Of a DNA stretch of 64,000 nucleotides, positions 33,001 through 43,992 are shown piece by piece. The notes under the pieces are model-generated. The model was not told the origin of the DNA and made no database searches. It saw nothing but the letters and a program-made list of their open reading frames with translations. Made by a program: the position numbers and the translations under genes. The stretch's first letter is position 1. Every line of letters starts with the position of its first letter. The stretch spans positions 305,041,322 to 305,105,321 of the forward strand of contig NC_135783.1 in the NCBI RefSeq assembly GCF_051106095.1, given 5' to 3'. Source of the stretch: Pogona vitticeps (Eukaryota > Chordata > Lepidosauria > Squamata > Agamidae).

Positions 33001-36000
33001 GGTCATACTCTGACTAATCACCCCTTAAACACTCTCTCTGCCTCAAACCCCCAAACTCCTTCTCCAAACTCTTTCTCTGACTGAACTAACTAGACTGACT
33101 CCCCCTCCCTTCTAGTTTCTCTGGCTCCTCCTCCTGACAGCTCTCATTGATACATGAAAATACAATGCTGAATATTCATGCCAAGGGTCTACCAATCGCA
33201 CACCAGCAAAGTATTGTTACTCCTAAAGATCTGTTCAGCATTATATATTTATAAATATTCATAAAATAGTTTTCTTCAAAACACTCAAAGTGTTAATGCC
33301 AAGACTGGGTTCTCACTAATTTCACTGATTCTTAACAGGGGCATAATTAGCAGAAGTCCTTCCTTTTCCCCATCATTTAGTGATGTAGCAAGAAGAAGAC
33401 ACTTTGTGTCTGAAGAAGTGGATTTTGATGCACAACAGCTCAGACTAAAATCAATCTGTTAGTCTTTCAAGTGCCACCATATGTTGCCCTCTGCCCTCTT
33501 TCCCCTTAACCATGCTAACATGCTAAAAGAGCTGAACACAGCTTTGGAAATTAAGAAGGAGCTATTTTCCTAATGCATTAATTAAATTAGAACTTTTCCA
33601 TTTATGATGTTCTTTTTGTTTGAGATAATGAAAAATTTTAAACCAGAGATAAGTGTGAGACAGGAAGCAAGAGGGGTATCCCACTCATCCCTCCTCCATA
33701 CTGAAGAGAAGGAGGCTCAAACCCAACCAGTACCAATTCGCCAGGAGACAGACCAGCAGGAGACAAAGACGACTGAGGTAGAAGGGGGAATAAGAAGTCT
33801 ATCTATTGAAAGTACTCAGAGCGAAACGGCAGGAAAAGAGCGGAAGATGAGGGTGGAGATTGAGGCGGGAACAGAGGAGATAAAAAGGAAGGAGGAGCAG
33901 TTACCACCAGGCTGGGAATGGGTTTGGATGGAGGACCCATGGGCAGGAGCTTGGGTGTGATTAAGAATACCCAAAGAAGAGGCTGATTACAGGAAGAGAA
34001 GGGAGATTCCCCCCAGACTATCCTATTGGGGAGAAGCCGAGGCTAAGGAGTGGAGGAGAAGACTTAGAGAAGAAAAGGAGAGAGAAAAGAGAGAGGGGTT
34101 GGAATGGAGGGTAAGCAAGATGAGGAGGAAGGGCTACAGGGAGGACCCTGGAAGGACCCCACACCAGAGGGGTGCCCAATGTGGAATGGCAACCTGCTGG
34201 AAGGTGAGGTGGGACAGGCTATAGCCTCGAACATCTTCACAGACTGGCCAGGTCCTTGGAACTCCTGCGAGAGAAACCCGTTTCTGGTTGACGAATGGAA
34301 GGCCCTTCAAGACCTGTTGTTGGAAGGAGAAAAACATTGGAATCAAGTTATGGACATTGGTTATTTGTTAAACACCCCAATAAATATCTCACCTGTTTCT
34401 AAACCTCAAAAATCTCTGGATTTCTTTGAAACAAATAAGGCGCCTAGAATAGAACCCTCACAATAAGAAGGGTGGAGAAGTCTGGTCAGCTTAATTGTTA
34501 TAGAGGCCAGAGGGCTGCATCTTTCAGACCAGCAGGGAGAATACAATGTTCCCTGGATTATAGAGATTTGGCCATCTCTAGTCGAATAGATTGATACTGG
34601 GCATTTAACCTAGAAACTTGTGAGAACTAAACTCATATGTCAATGGAAATACAAGACCCACAACATTTTGCTACCCTGTGTCCCTGAAAATAAGACCTAA
34701 CCTGAAAATGAGCCTTAGTATGATTTTTCAGGATGCTCGTAATATAAGCCCTGCCCCAAAAATAAGCCCTAATTGAGTAAAAGCCTGCCCTCCACCGTTG
34801 TGCAGCAACCAGAAGATGATGACACGACTATTTGCATAAATGCATATTGTTGCACATGAAAAAAAATCCCCTGAAAATAAGCCCTAATGTAGATTTTGGA
34901 GCAAAAATTAATATAAGACCCTGTCTTATTTTTGGGGAAACACAGCATGTTTTCCACAGATTTTAAAATATATAGGCATGTTGCAGTTGTACTCAGTCTT
35001 CACGGTCTCTGTCAAAAGGTGAAACATGCAGGTTATATGTGGGGTGCGTACTTTTTCTGGATAGGAGAAGGTGGCAGGTAAGCAGAGCAGCACTAGCCAG
35101 TGACTCTTCATGTTATTTGTAAAAATGGTGCATCAAACTTGAACTGAGGACACTTTTTATAGAAATGGTTACTACTAGATTGGTACATTTTAGGTTTTAT
35201 AACTTTTTAAAAAAAACATCAAGGGAGCTGTATATGGAAGCATTAATGAAACATAGTAAAACAGGACAACTACAGAATGGCAATTCTTCATAATGATTAA
35301 ATCCTTCCTGTGTCTCCTAGGTTTCTGAAGATCATGATACAATGGCACAAGTTCTCTTCAGTAGAAACCTCCGGCTGAATGTAGCTTTAACCTTCTGGAG
35401 AAGAAGAAGTATAAGCGAACTCATAGCCTATTTAGTAAGGTAAAGGTGGGGAGGATTATTGTCACAATCCAGTGCTCCATGGGCACCATGCTTGTGTATG
35501 AAGTCTGCTGTGTCCCATCAGAGGAGTTGGATAATGCAAGAGGCATGCATAGAGTTGGCATTCATTCAGATGACCACGGCGTTCTTGTCATAAGTGTCTG
35601 TAGATAGGGTATGAAGGGAAAGCAGCATTCTAAAGATGCTATCCTTGGAGTGGTTAGATATTGTGCCCCAAGAGTTTTGTGATTTTTGTGTTCCTTGAAA
35701 CGTTACAACAGGAATTTCTCATCTTTTGTATTTAAATGTTAGTACTGTCTTCCAAAACTATGACCTTAAAAGTGTCACATATGGAAGCATTATGCAGTGT
35801 AATTTCTAATGGTTTGGTTTTCATTACTGCTTCTAGGATACAAGATCTGGGTGTAGTGGTAGACTGCCTTCCTGTTCTTACCAACAGGTAAAAAATATCT
35901 AGGGGAGGGGATTTGTGGATTTCAGACTTTTAAAAAGTAACTTTCTGATACTGATACTACCTTGTTTCAGCTTACAGGAAGAAAAACCGTATATTTCTGT

Positions 36001-38716
36001 TGGCTGCTGTGTAGACCTTCTGCCATTAGTAAAATTAATGCTTAAAAGCAAATTTGAAGAGTAAGTTAAAATACAGTTATCTCATTAATATTTAGATGGT
36101 GGCAAAATAAATGTTAATCCTTTCCACTGGCAGCTACTAACTCTGATACATTCATGGAGTTATGTGGATGGTTTGGGACAACATGTGATGTATATGTGCT
36201 CTCTTACTAGCCTTCTTCACTTTGACTGTCTATTGTATCATGCTTAAAATAGTCATGGTGGATGTGCTGGTCCCCATTCAAAGACTAGTTTAGCCACACA
36301 ATCTGTGTAGTCCAGTTGTTTCATACAGTTCATAGAAAAATAAACTCTCACATTGCTAATCAGAGTCATTGGTTAGAATAAACAAGGTGATACATTCAAC
36401 TGTGTGCTACTTTGCTTCTGTGAAAAAAGATCCTTCTGACTGTCACATGTAGCAACATGTTGCTTTACTACTGGCTTCCATGCTAGTTTCTTTTTGTTTC
36501 CTTGAAGGAACATTCACTGGTTGAACTGTCTGAACAGGTTTCTTCTAAAAATTGAATTTGTTTGGAGTACATTTAGTTACAATATTTTTTTTACAGATAT
36601 GTTATTGTTGGTTTAAATTGGCTCCAGGCTGTGATTAAAAGATGGTGGTCAGAGCTCTCTGCCCATACAGAAAAGATAGAGGATGGGTAAGTTGCACATT
36701 TTTAAGCTTGCTACTGTGATGAAGCATTAATGAAGGGCAAATGGTAATTGAGACCACTAGTCTATACTGTCAAAAACACAAGGTGTTTCATCAAGGTAGT
36801 AAACACTGTTCCAAGGTCAAGTCAAGACCTGCTCTAATTGTAACCAACTTATCATTTATATTGTGACCTCAATCAACAGCAGTTTGTCCACAACTTAATT
36901 TATTAATAAAATAGCCATTATTTTCTGAATCCTGTTTCAGCATTTGATAACTTTCATTTTCATATAACTAAGCCTCCCAAATAGCTACCAAAGTACACTT
37001 GGCTGCTTATATAATTCCATATCTGTGCTTCCTTTCATAGAAATATTCAGATTTTAAAGGAACAATTAAGTGGACTGTGGAAACAAGAAAGTCATCTTAC
37101 ATTGGTTCCAGGATATACGGGTAATATAGCAAAGGTAAAGTTTTCACAGAGGTTTTTTTATATATAAAATAATTGGATTCATAAATCAAATTTCAAGATG
37201 TGTAGAAGTTATTTCATCTAATTTTTCAGTTAAATTATAGTGAATTGCTTTGTTTCTTGGCATGGCATTTTCCACTTGAGATCTCTATATAGCAACTAGC
37301 TACAGTGGTGCCTCGCATTGTGACGTTAATTTGTTCCAGCGAAATCGCTGTTGAACGAAAATGTCGCAATGTGAAATAAAAAAGCCCATAAAAACGCATT
37401 AAAACGCGATTAATGCGTTCCTAGGGGCTTCAAACTCACAGTTCAGCGAAGACTCTCCATAGCGCGTCCATTTTCGCTGCCTGTTAAGCAAGGAATCCAT
37501 CCCAGAAAACAGCGGGCGGGGATGTTTTTTTCCCGGCGGCCATTTTGAAACCGCCGATCAGCTGTGCAAAAATGGTTGCTTTGCGATGATCGGTCATTGC
37601 AAAGCGAAAATACCCCATAGGGAACATCGCAAAAGCGATCGCAAATAGTTTGTCGTAAAGTGATTTCTTCGCTAAACGGAGCGCTCGCTAAGCGAGGCAC
37701 CACTGTATTTTGCTAGATGTATAGATACAACCATGGGCCTGCAGATAATGAGTCATCTTTTAAAATTTTTATCAGTTTTTCAAACTTCTTTCATCCGTCT
37801 TTTCCCCCATTAACATAAACTGCTAAGAAGTGAACTAAGTGTGTTGCTTTGCTATTTATTTGCAGTTTAGCCTCTACTGGATATTCATATTTTATCCTTT
37901 GGTGCTTCTGACTAATCCGCAGCCTAACCCTTGATTTCCTAACCAAAGAAAGCATGTTCTTAAAATAGAAATTCAGAGGATGATGTAATGCTATCTTTTA
38001 TTGTTTGAATTAATTGGCAATTAATTGGTAAAAACATGCCTGTTTGAATTAACAGGCATAATAAGGTAGCATGTTTGGAACTAGAACTCAGGATGTCTGG
38101 ATTCAGATTCCCACTTGTTGAGGAGCTTTAGTGAATCACAGTCTCTTCCTTCCATACATCACACAGTAGAAGTGAGAAGCATTACAGTCACATACACTGC
38201 CTGGAGCTCAAGAGAGAAAAGGTGGGATATGAGTGCAACAAATAGATACATAAATAATTGGAACAGTATTTGAGATCCAGTGTGGTGTTAGGAATAGAGT
38301 GCAGCACTGAAATTTAAGAGATCAGAATTCAAATCCCTGCTTGCTCTAGAAACTCACTGGGAATGGCAATGGTAAACCACTCCTTAGACATCTCAGATAT
38401 ATATTGAAAACCTTTGAGAATACGTACAGTATATTGAAAACTCTTATTAGTCAGAAGTGTCGTAACAGCACGTGGGAAGTGTTGATTCAATCTAGAAATA
38501 TTCTTTTGGATGAATACCTTTGAAACCTTGCTGTCTAAAAAAGAAGCTACTTGAAATAAACCTTAAGATGGTGGCAGAATGATTACATGAGTTCAGATGA
38601 TCAGTGGTAGCTTTTTTTCCCTAGCCCCACTGTGTGCTGTGCATTGCTCTTTGCGCTAAAATATTTTCCCTTCTGTTTTTTAGGATGTGGATTCTTATTT
38701 ATTACAGCTACAATGA
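26952..38716 (+). CDS. KATNBL1: Katanin regulatory subunit B1-like 1 (nine coding exons)
   Basis: Coding exons are 26952-27065, 29480-29520, 30490-30772, 35321-35439, 35837-35887, 35971-36060, 36597-36686, 37041-37134 and 38684-38716. All introns are GT-AG and all phases agree, giving 304 residues and a TGA stop. The start [12 protein letters not shown] and long stretches such as [40 protein letters not shown] and [20 protein letters not shown] match KATNBL1 as I know it from mammals, which has the same length. The N-terminal half is basic ([15 protein letters not shown]) and suits the nuclear location known for the family. Residues of about 147-300 form the con80-like helical domain that binds katanin p60 (KATNA1/KATNAL1) and modulates microtubule severing. 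The 9.5-kb first intron and the intron after exon 4 are swollen by transposons. No coding defect is seen. Confidence 0.95.
27678..27813. mobile_element. hAT-type MITE (CAGTGATCCCCAACC family)
   Basis: Long inverted repeats: CAGTGATCCCCAACCTTGGG then CCTCCAGATGTTCTTGGACT at the left, AAGAACATCTGGAGGCCCAG then GGTTGGGGACCACTG at the right. The flanking 8-mers CTGTAGAT and CTTTAGAT match at seven of eight bases, as expected for a hAT target duplication. Confidence 0.85.
27822..29479. other. KATNBL1 intron 2, nothing recognised
   Basis: No clear repeat or exon apart from an A-run/T-run at 27,970-27,989. Confidence 0.45.
29480..29520 (+). CDS. KATNBL1: KATNBL1 exon 3 (41 bp)
   Basis: Short exon between TTTTTTAG and GTAAGAA, encoding [13 protein letters not shown] plus two bases. 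It keeps the frame to exon 4 (S-R-T-T-V-G-Q-T-V). Confidence 0.88.
29930..30075 (-). repeat. Reverse-oriented LINE 3' end (KATNBL1 intron 3)
   Basis: TTTATTTATCCCACCCAACT then CTATTCTGGGTGGCAAACAA has the 'CCCGCCC...GGGCGG' form of reverse LINE 3' ends. Confidence 0.55.
30490..30772 (+). CDS. KATNBL1: KATNBL1 exon 4
   Basis: Acceptor TTATTGCAG, donor GTAAGC. Encodes the basic region and the highly conserved serine-rich stretch ending SKYSGFFSE. Confidence 0.95.
30868..30985 (-). mobile_element. Penelope-like element end (KATNBL1 intron 4)
   Basis: On the minus strand it reads CAGAGGACAGC reversed into CCTCTGAAGATGCCGGCCAC, then AGAGACTGGCGAAACGTCAG, then AACATGGCCAAAGAGCCTGA. The same sequence, more worn, is found twice at 10,560-10,850. 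I associate it with Penelope-like retroelements, which are known to carry hammerhead ribozymes in their end repeats. Confidence 0.6.
30915..30949 (-). ncRNA. Hammerhead-ribozyme-like core
   Basis: Minus strand: CTGAAGA (fits the conserved CUGANGA), a short stem TGCC...GGC with its loop, then GAAA, then ACGT with C at the expected cleavage position. The very short stem III (self-complementary ACGT) is the form described for Penelope and newt hammerheads, which work as dimers. Activity is not shown. Confidence 0.5.
31476..32665 (+). mobile_element. Young BovB (RTE) LINE, 5'-truncated, with 12-bp target duplication
   Basis: The perfect 12-mer ATGCCACTTCTC stands at 31,464-31,475 and 32,666-32,677. 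The inside is nearly identical to the 3' third of the complete BovB at 49,790-53,009. One small deletion, near 31,636, shifts the frame, after which 336 codons remain open (31,635-32,645), including [15 protein letters not shown] and the end [11 protein letters not shown]. It lies in KATNBL1 intron 4 in sense orientation. Confidence 0.93.
32678..33603. other. KATNBL1 intron 4, mixed repeat scraps
   Basis: 32,666-32,730 (CCAAAGCAGCTTACAACATA) is a LINE 3' scrap. About 32,944-32,980 resembles the 5' edge of the L1 copy at 6350. About 33,400-33,480 (GAAGAAGTGGATTTTGATGC then AATCTGTTAGTCTTTCAAG) is a reptile-wide dispersed repeat whose family I cannot name. Confidence 0.45.
33604..34466 (+). other. 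Unrecognised charged open-frame region
   Basis: Two open frames, 33,604-33,960 (118 codons) and 34,104-34,466 (120 codons), lie in KATNBL1 intron 4. The first is rich in Glu, Gln, Lys and Thr and ends with a Trp/Pro-rich motif ([19 protein letters not shown]). The second contains [19 protein letters not shown]. The purine-rich spacer between them would encode more highly charged sequence ([20 protein letters not shown]). Base use differs from the AT-rich intron around it. I do not recognise a family. It may be the relic of an element or of a processed transcript, and no function is claimed. Confidence 0.35.
34675..34946. mobile_element. Palindromic MITE (GAAAATAAGAC family), second copy
   Basis: Inverted ends CCTGTGTCCCTGAAAATAAG and CTTATTTTTGGGGAAACACA. 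Closely similar throughout to 20,455-20,699. Confidence 0.78.
34947..35320. other. KATNBL1 intron 4 end, nothing recognised
   Basis: AT-rich intron sequence leading to the exon 5 acceptor. Confidence 0.5.
35321..35439 (+). CDS. KATNBL1: KATNBL1 exon 5
   Basis: Acceptor TGTCTCCTAG, donor GTAAAG. Encodes [20 protein letters not shown] and the start of the con80-like domain. Confidence 0.93.
35837..35887 (+). CDS. KATNBL1: KATNBL1 exon 6 (51 bp)
   Basis: Acceptor CTTCTAG, donor GTAAAA. Encodes [16 protein letters not shown]. Confidence 0.93.
35971..36060 (+). CDS. KATNBL1: KATNBL1 exon 7 (90 bp)
   Basis: Acceptor CTTGTTTCAG, donor GTAAGT. Encodes [20 protein letters not shown] then KLMLKSKFE. 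Confidence 0.93.
36597..36686 (+). CDS. KATNBL1: KATNBL1 exon 8 (90 bp)
   Basis: Acceptor TTTTTACAG, donor GTAAGT. Encodes [20 protein letters not shown] then SAHTEKIED. Confidence 0.93.
37041..37134 (+). CDS. KATNBL1: KATNBL1 exon 9 (94 bp)
   Basis: Acceptor CCTTTCATAG, donor GTAAAG. Encodes [20 protein letters not shown] then [11 protein letters not shown]. Confidence 0.93.
37313..37705. mobile_element. Tigger/pogo-like MITE in KATNBL1 intron 9
   Basis: Ends CAGTGGTGCCTCGCATTGTG and CTAAGCGAGGCACCACTG, TA on both sides. Interior mirrored (AAAATCGC-type blocks). Closest to 40,847-41,280. Confidence 0.86.
38083..38475 (+). repeat. Two adjacent degenerate SINEs (KATNBL1 intron 9)
   Basis: About 38,083-38,255 has a worn tRNA-like head and the tail GCCTGGAGCTCAAGAGAGAA then AGGTGGGATATGAGTGC. 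About 38,282-38,475 has a head with ATTCAAATCCCTGCTTGCTC, the body GGCAATGGTAAACCACTCCT and an eroded RTE-like tail. Confidence 0.55.
38684..38716 (+). CDS. KATNBL1: KATNBL1 exon 10, coding end
   Basis: Acceptor TGTTTTTTAG. Encodes [10 protein letters not shown] and stops with TGA at 38,714. The last residues match the DVDAYLLQL ending that I know from mammals. Confidence 0.93.
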   Translation, partial: DVDSYLLQLQ

Positions 38717-40075
38717 CATTCCTGGAGAAAAAAGTGTGTGTGCACTAGTGTGTGCTGCCTAAAAAAGCAAAGCAAAACAAAAACTTCAGGTAACACTGAA
38801 CTTTTTACCATGTCCAGAAGTACTTCTCTTCCAAGAACTGTCTTTGACAGAAGAGGATGAGATCATCAGACTGTTTAATGCAACCACTAAAATGCATCTG
38901 CTTCACATTGAAGTGGGGGGAAAAACTAATAGGAGCAACTTTTACTTCAGTGAGGTGAAAGTGCCCTATGAAAACTGTATGTATACCTTAGCTGCATTTT
39001 GGAATTTGTTCAGTTACCTGGCGAAGTTGTGAAAGTGTTTCTACTGCGTAATTATGTAAAACAGCAAAACTTAATTGTGAACACAAATTCCAGAAAGCTG
39101 GGAACCACAGAGTAGTCACCATACATATTTTTTAAACTTTGTTTTTCATATGCAATGTAAAAATGTGTTTATAGTCAAGAAATATTGAAATTTTGCAGTT
39201 TTGCTGTAATGAATTTTTGAAATGTGTGTGCTATATTAATCAAGATATTAAAGACTATTTTTGTTGCACTACTGAGAAACTATATATAGAAAGAGGCCTT
39301 AACTACTAGTATTGTAAATAGCCAATATATTAAGATACCATATAGCCAATATATTAAGATACCATATACAGTATAGTAATGGAAACTCTTAAAAAAATCA
39401 GGGTGTTTACACAAATTGTGTACAAATCATTTTGAAATATTTTGCACAGTTAAATAAGGTTAAGTGGAAATATCCACTGACTGACTGACTACTTAAATCC
39501 CTGTATGAACTATTGTAAACGAATACTAAAATGTAGGCATGAAGTTGTTGATGACACAGGTCAGCAGAATGTTGAAAATGTATACTTTGCATTTTTAGTT
39601 ATTAAAAGTTCTAATATATTATGTTCTATATCATTTAAACAACACTCTGTTGAGTAAACAATACTAAAAGTTATTATTATTTTAATTTAGTTTGGATATC
39701 TCCTAGGTCTCCCACCATATTCAGAATCTCTTTGGCTGTATTTTAAATATTTATCAGTCCTGTTAGAAATCTTTACAGCCATAGCAAGCCTGCGCGTTTC
39801 GGATTTAACAATACATCTGCTACCTCTTCTAGCAAATGTAGTTGCCATTTGGCCATATTTCTAACTTATCATTTAAACTTAACTGGAATATGAATACAGT
39901 GCATCCAGTGCAAAAGTTTACATCTGTACTTCATTTTACTAATTTGTCATATTCTGTTTCAACCTGTTGTGGCTTACCAGTATATTAAAAAGAACAATTG
40001 AGTTTGATGGGTTTGTGGGATGGCACCAGTGTAACTAGTAAATATGTCAAAATAAAACTTATTAAGTGCCAGTTG
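38717..40075 (+). other. KATNBL1: KATNBL1 3' UTR (probable extent)
   Basis: Follows the TGA stop. The first good poly(A) signal is AATAAA at 40,051-40,056; further ones lie at 40,441-40,446 and about 41,327-41,340. If the last is used, the transcript would include the inverted-repeat element at 40,847-41,280. A perfect 24-bp tandem doubling is at 39,318-39,365. Confidence 0.6.
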
Positions 40076-40846
40076 TGCACTAAAACAAACTGATATTTAT
40101 TTTTTCAGCATATCAACCAAGTTGATAATTTAACGTGGGTACTTGAACATGCCTTGAGAGTAGATTTCCACTGCTTCTGTATGTAATGGCAGGTGTTAGA
40201 CAAGAATACTCTTATGTTCTTGAGTTATTATAGTTCTGGTCGAAAACAAAGGAGCAATATTTCTGTGTAAACTGTTATGAAGTCATTTCCAGAGTGTCAT
40301 ACCAAAAGCCAAGGCCTTGTTTACATGTTTTACAAACTGTGGGAGATTGTAAAAATTTGAAGGAAATTGCTCCTAGGTTGTATATCTTCATTAGTAAAAG
40401 AAATTTTATTTTGTTCTTTGGTGAAAAGGAGTGGCTTTAGAATAAAGTGAACAAAAATGTTAGTAGTTTCCTGCAGCTTCATCAGGTAAAGAGAGACTTG
40501 TTAACAGTGCTTTAATAATGTGGCCAAGCTAACTTCTTCCTGCCAGTTACACCATAATATACATAAGTAAACGATTAGTGCATAAGTGACAGTCATCCAA
40601 TCATCTTGTTAGAGTGTGCCCTATTCAAGTCATGAGGAGAGAGTAAATAATATAAAGTGATGCACACACAAAGCAAGGGCTTGACTATTCAGGGTTTAAG
40701 TATTTCAAAGAGGTTCAGATAAATAGTTGGTAAATTAGAAGCAGTGTGCATCTAGGTCCTGCTGTCGGACATACACTGCACCTAAATTCGGTATCTTCAC
40801 AGTAAAGTTAACACCATCAATTTCAATGAACTTTGATATGACTGTA

Positions 40847-41280
40847 CAGTGGTGCCTCGCATAGCGACGATAATCGGTGCAGCAAAAATCGCTGCAAAGC
40901 GATTTCGTCGCTATGCGATATTAAAAAGCCCATAGGAATGCACTGAAACCCCTTCAATGCGTTCCTATGGGCTTCAGACTCACCTTTAAGTGAAAATCCT
41001 CCATACAGCGGCCATTTTTGCTGCGTGGTAAGCGAGGAATCCGTCTCAGAAAACAGTGGGTGGCCATTTTTTTTACCCGGTGGCCATATTGGAACCACCG
41101 ATCAGCTGTTAAAAAATCATCGCTTTGCGATGATTGGTAAGCGAAACAGGGTACCGATCGTCGCAAAGCGATTTTTCCCTATAGGGAACATTGCAAAGCG
41201 ATCGCAAAAGTGATCGCAAAAAGTTAATCGATATGCGATTTCATCGTTAAATGGGGCGCCCGTTAAGTGAGGCACCACTG
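40847..41280. mobile_element. Tigger/pogo-like MITE downstream of KATNBL1
   Basis: Ends CAGTGGTGCCTCGCATAGCG and CGTTAAGTGAGGCACCACTG, TA on both sides. The interior has mirrored AAAGCGAT-type blocks and no transposase. Confidence 0.86.
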
Positions 41281-42054
41281 TATCAGGAAACTAATACGCA
41301 GTGCAAGATCAAGCAGAAAGGTGACAAATAAATGTAATAAAGTCCCTAGCACTTTTGGTTTCCCACATTTGCTACTTTGAATACTCATAAAAAGAACTGT
41401 TAACCTGTATAATGCAAGCAACGTTTTACTAGTTATCTTGATGAATTAGACTTTTCTGTTCTGCAACACCCCAGTCAGCAATCCGTTCCCTTGGACGCTT
41501 GTATGATAAAATATTTTGTTAATTTTGAGTGGAAGGCACACTGGCATGCAGGATATGCAGGGTTTTTAAAGTATGTTTCCTTTTTAAAATCTTATTGGCT
41601 AATTGCAATAATACCAAATGGCACTTTGTACTGACTGTACATACTGCTTAGCATGATCAGGAAAAAATGTCATGGCTTGTTTCCTAATTATTAGATACCA
41701 AATGAAAAAGTGAGATATGCTATAACTGTTTGAAATTCTTCATGCTAAAAGTACATACATCGTCAAAGGTAATTGCAGACTGTTGTGGGGGGGGGAATCC
41801 TTTAAACTTGAACAGTTTAAAATTTCATATTCTTCTTAATGAGCTGAGTTACACTTGATTGCAGTAACAGCAATATTATACAGAAAATTGTAGCTACTTG
41901 CAAATTATGTAAAACTCTCTTACATACCTTAATGCCAGCTTTGGCTTCTAAAAAGGTGAATGGTATTACCGACACTACTGCACTTCACGTAAAGTGTAGC
42001 ATCCTCATCCTGAAATATTTTTATTACTCTATATTGGTGATGCAGTACCCTATA

Positions 42055-43378
42055 TGAGGGGGTGCTGATAAATATTGAGCATTACCCAGAAAAAAATGAG
42101 CTAGGAAGCTATAAATTGCAGGGTGCATTGGCCAATTTGTCTGTATTCAATGGTGCAAAAATCAACTACCTATGATTTTAACTTAACTTTCATTTTCCGG
42201 TCCAAAGTGAACATGGCGGCACCTCCAGAAAAATTCAATGTGGAAGAGCATAGGGCCATAATCAAGTTCTTGTTTCTCCAAGGGAAGGGTGCAAAACAGA
42301 TCCATGATGAAATGTCACAAACTATGGGTGACAGTGGCCCTTCATATGCAACAGTTAAATGTTGGGTTGTAAATTTTAAACTGGCCATTTCGGTGTTGAA
42401 AGTGAGAAGGCCTGTTTCTGTCTCTGTGTCTGCAAATGTGAATGCCATCCATGACATGATCATGGAAAACAGCCGAATATCAGCCAAAAGCATTGCTATA
42501 TATCTGGCAATATCCCATGAGAGAGTTGGTGCCATTATCCACAACGACTTGGAAATGAGAAAGCTGGCAGCAAAGTGGATCCCCAAACTTTTGACAACCG
42601 AACAAAAGAGGAAATGTGTGGAGTCATCGGTGGCTGTTTTGGAATATTTTGCAAGAACTGAGTCAGATTTCCTGGGCAAACTGGTAACTGGTGATGAGAC
42701 ATGGATCTACTATTATGATCCTGAGAAAGGAACAGTCTAAGAAATGGAGGCACAGTGGTTCCCCTAGGCCAAAGAAGTTCCGAGTGCAAAGGTAAGTGCA
42801 GAAGCAAATGGCAACAGTTTTTTGGGATAAGAAGGGAGTTCTGCTGGTGGACTACCTCCAACAGGGTTCAACCATCAATGCAAAATATTATTGTGCTTTA
42901 TTGATGAAGCTGAGGCAAAAAATTAAGGAAAAAACATTGAGGAAAACTCTCCAAAAGTGTCATCCTGTTGCATGACAACACCTCATCACACACTGCAGAT
43001 GAAACAATGGCAAAATTGACGTCCTTAGGCTTTCAAGTGATGGGTACTCATTTTACTGACCTCGGAAGGATAGAAGGCTGAGTCAACCTTGAGTCGGCTA
43101 CCTGGGATCGAACCCCAGGTCGTGAGCACAGTTTTGGCTGCAGTACAGCGGTTCAACCACCGCGCCACGAGGCGGTGTTCTGGAGGCAACTAATGCTCCA
43201 AATGAGTGGTTACACCAGCTGTTGGAAGAATTTTATTTGCAGGGACTTAAGTAGCTGCAGGACAGATGTCGCAAGTGCATTGACTTCCAGGGGGAATATG
43301 TAGAATAGTGTGGCAGTTACCACTTCCTAGCTCAATTTTTTTCTGGGAAAGGCTCAATACTTATCAGCACCCCCTCGT
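42055..43378 (+). mobile_element. Mariner DNA transposon, dead
   Basis: Inverted ends GAGGGGGTGCTGATAAATAT (left) and ATACTTATCAGCACCCCCTC (right), about 26 bases with few mismatches and TA outside. From ATG 42,213 the frame encodes the N-terminal helix-turn-helix part (EEHRAIIKFLFLQGKGAKQI, GPSYATVKCWVVNFK) and the first catalytic block VTGDETWIYYYDPE. A stop at 42,738-42,740 ends the frame. Downstream, remnants of the second catalytic block (LLHDNTSSHTAD) and of the C-terminus (CIDFQGEYVE) can be read only with further stops and shifts. The segment with the third Asp (YSPDLAPSD in active mariners) is absent where a SINE sits at 43,041-43,173. It cannot code for an active transposase. Confidence 0.9.
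43041..43173 (-). repeat. tRNA-derived SINE inside the mariner
   Basis: Reverse copy of the 5' half of the SINE at 60,743-60,975, with an excellent B box (GGGATCGAACCCCAGGTC on the plus strand). Confidence 0.82.
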
Positions 43379-43849
43379 ATGCAGTCATGTGAGTCTTCTG
43401 GAAAATTTTCTAATGTCCTAAATAGTGATTTAATTTAGAATGTTTATTTGATATAAATTTACTAAGCAAAATATTTTATGGAGCCTAACAGCCTGCAAGT
43501 GTTTGAACTGAAATATCTAACATACAGGTTATAGTATCAAACTAGGAGATTATTTGCCCAGTCATTCTTTTTTACCCTTACTGCCTTCCAACAAGTTATT
43601 ACAGCGCCTGCATTCTTCTTGCCTTTTAAAAAGACATTGGTGGACCATACAGAATCTTAGAAGGAGATGCTATATGGTGTGCTGGTTAAACTTACAGATT
43701 ATTGTAAAGATGAAAACAACCCATGCACAAAAGATGAAATGAGGCATTGCTGGGTTTATTGACAGTAAAACAAGCATAAATCACAGTTTTAGCTATGATG
43801 TTGACTAGTTGACTGTACAAGGCATATTTCCTAGGGATTATAAGCCATG
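43379..43849. other. Intergenic, nothing recognised
   Basis: AT-rich, no gene or clear repeat. Confidence 0.45.
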
Positions 43850-43992
43850 TGCTGCCAAGTTGCTTCTAATATATGGTGATCCTATCAACTAGTAACCTCT
43901 TAAAGGTCTTATCAGTAACAACCTTGCTCATGTTTTGCAGACTCAAGGCCATGGCCTCCTTGAGTGAATCAATCCATTCCATATTTCAGCTT
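43850..43992 (-). repeat. Old RTE-type LINE 3' fragment
   Basis: ATGTGCTGCCAAGTTGCTTC then TATATGGTGATCCTAT and ACTCAAGGCCATGGCCTCCT is the reverse 3' end of a LINE family whose tail is shared with the SINEs at 4088, 18,062 and 53,398. A further scrap is at 49,570-49,640. Confidence 0.6.
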
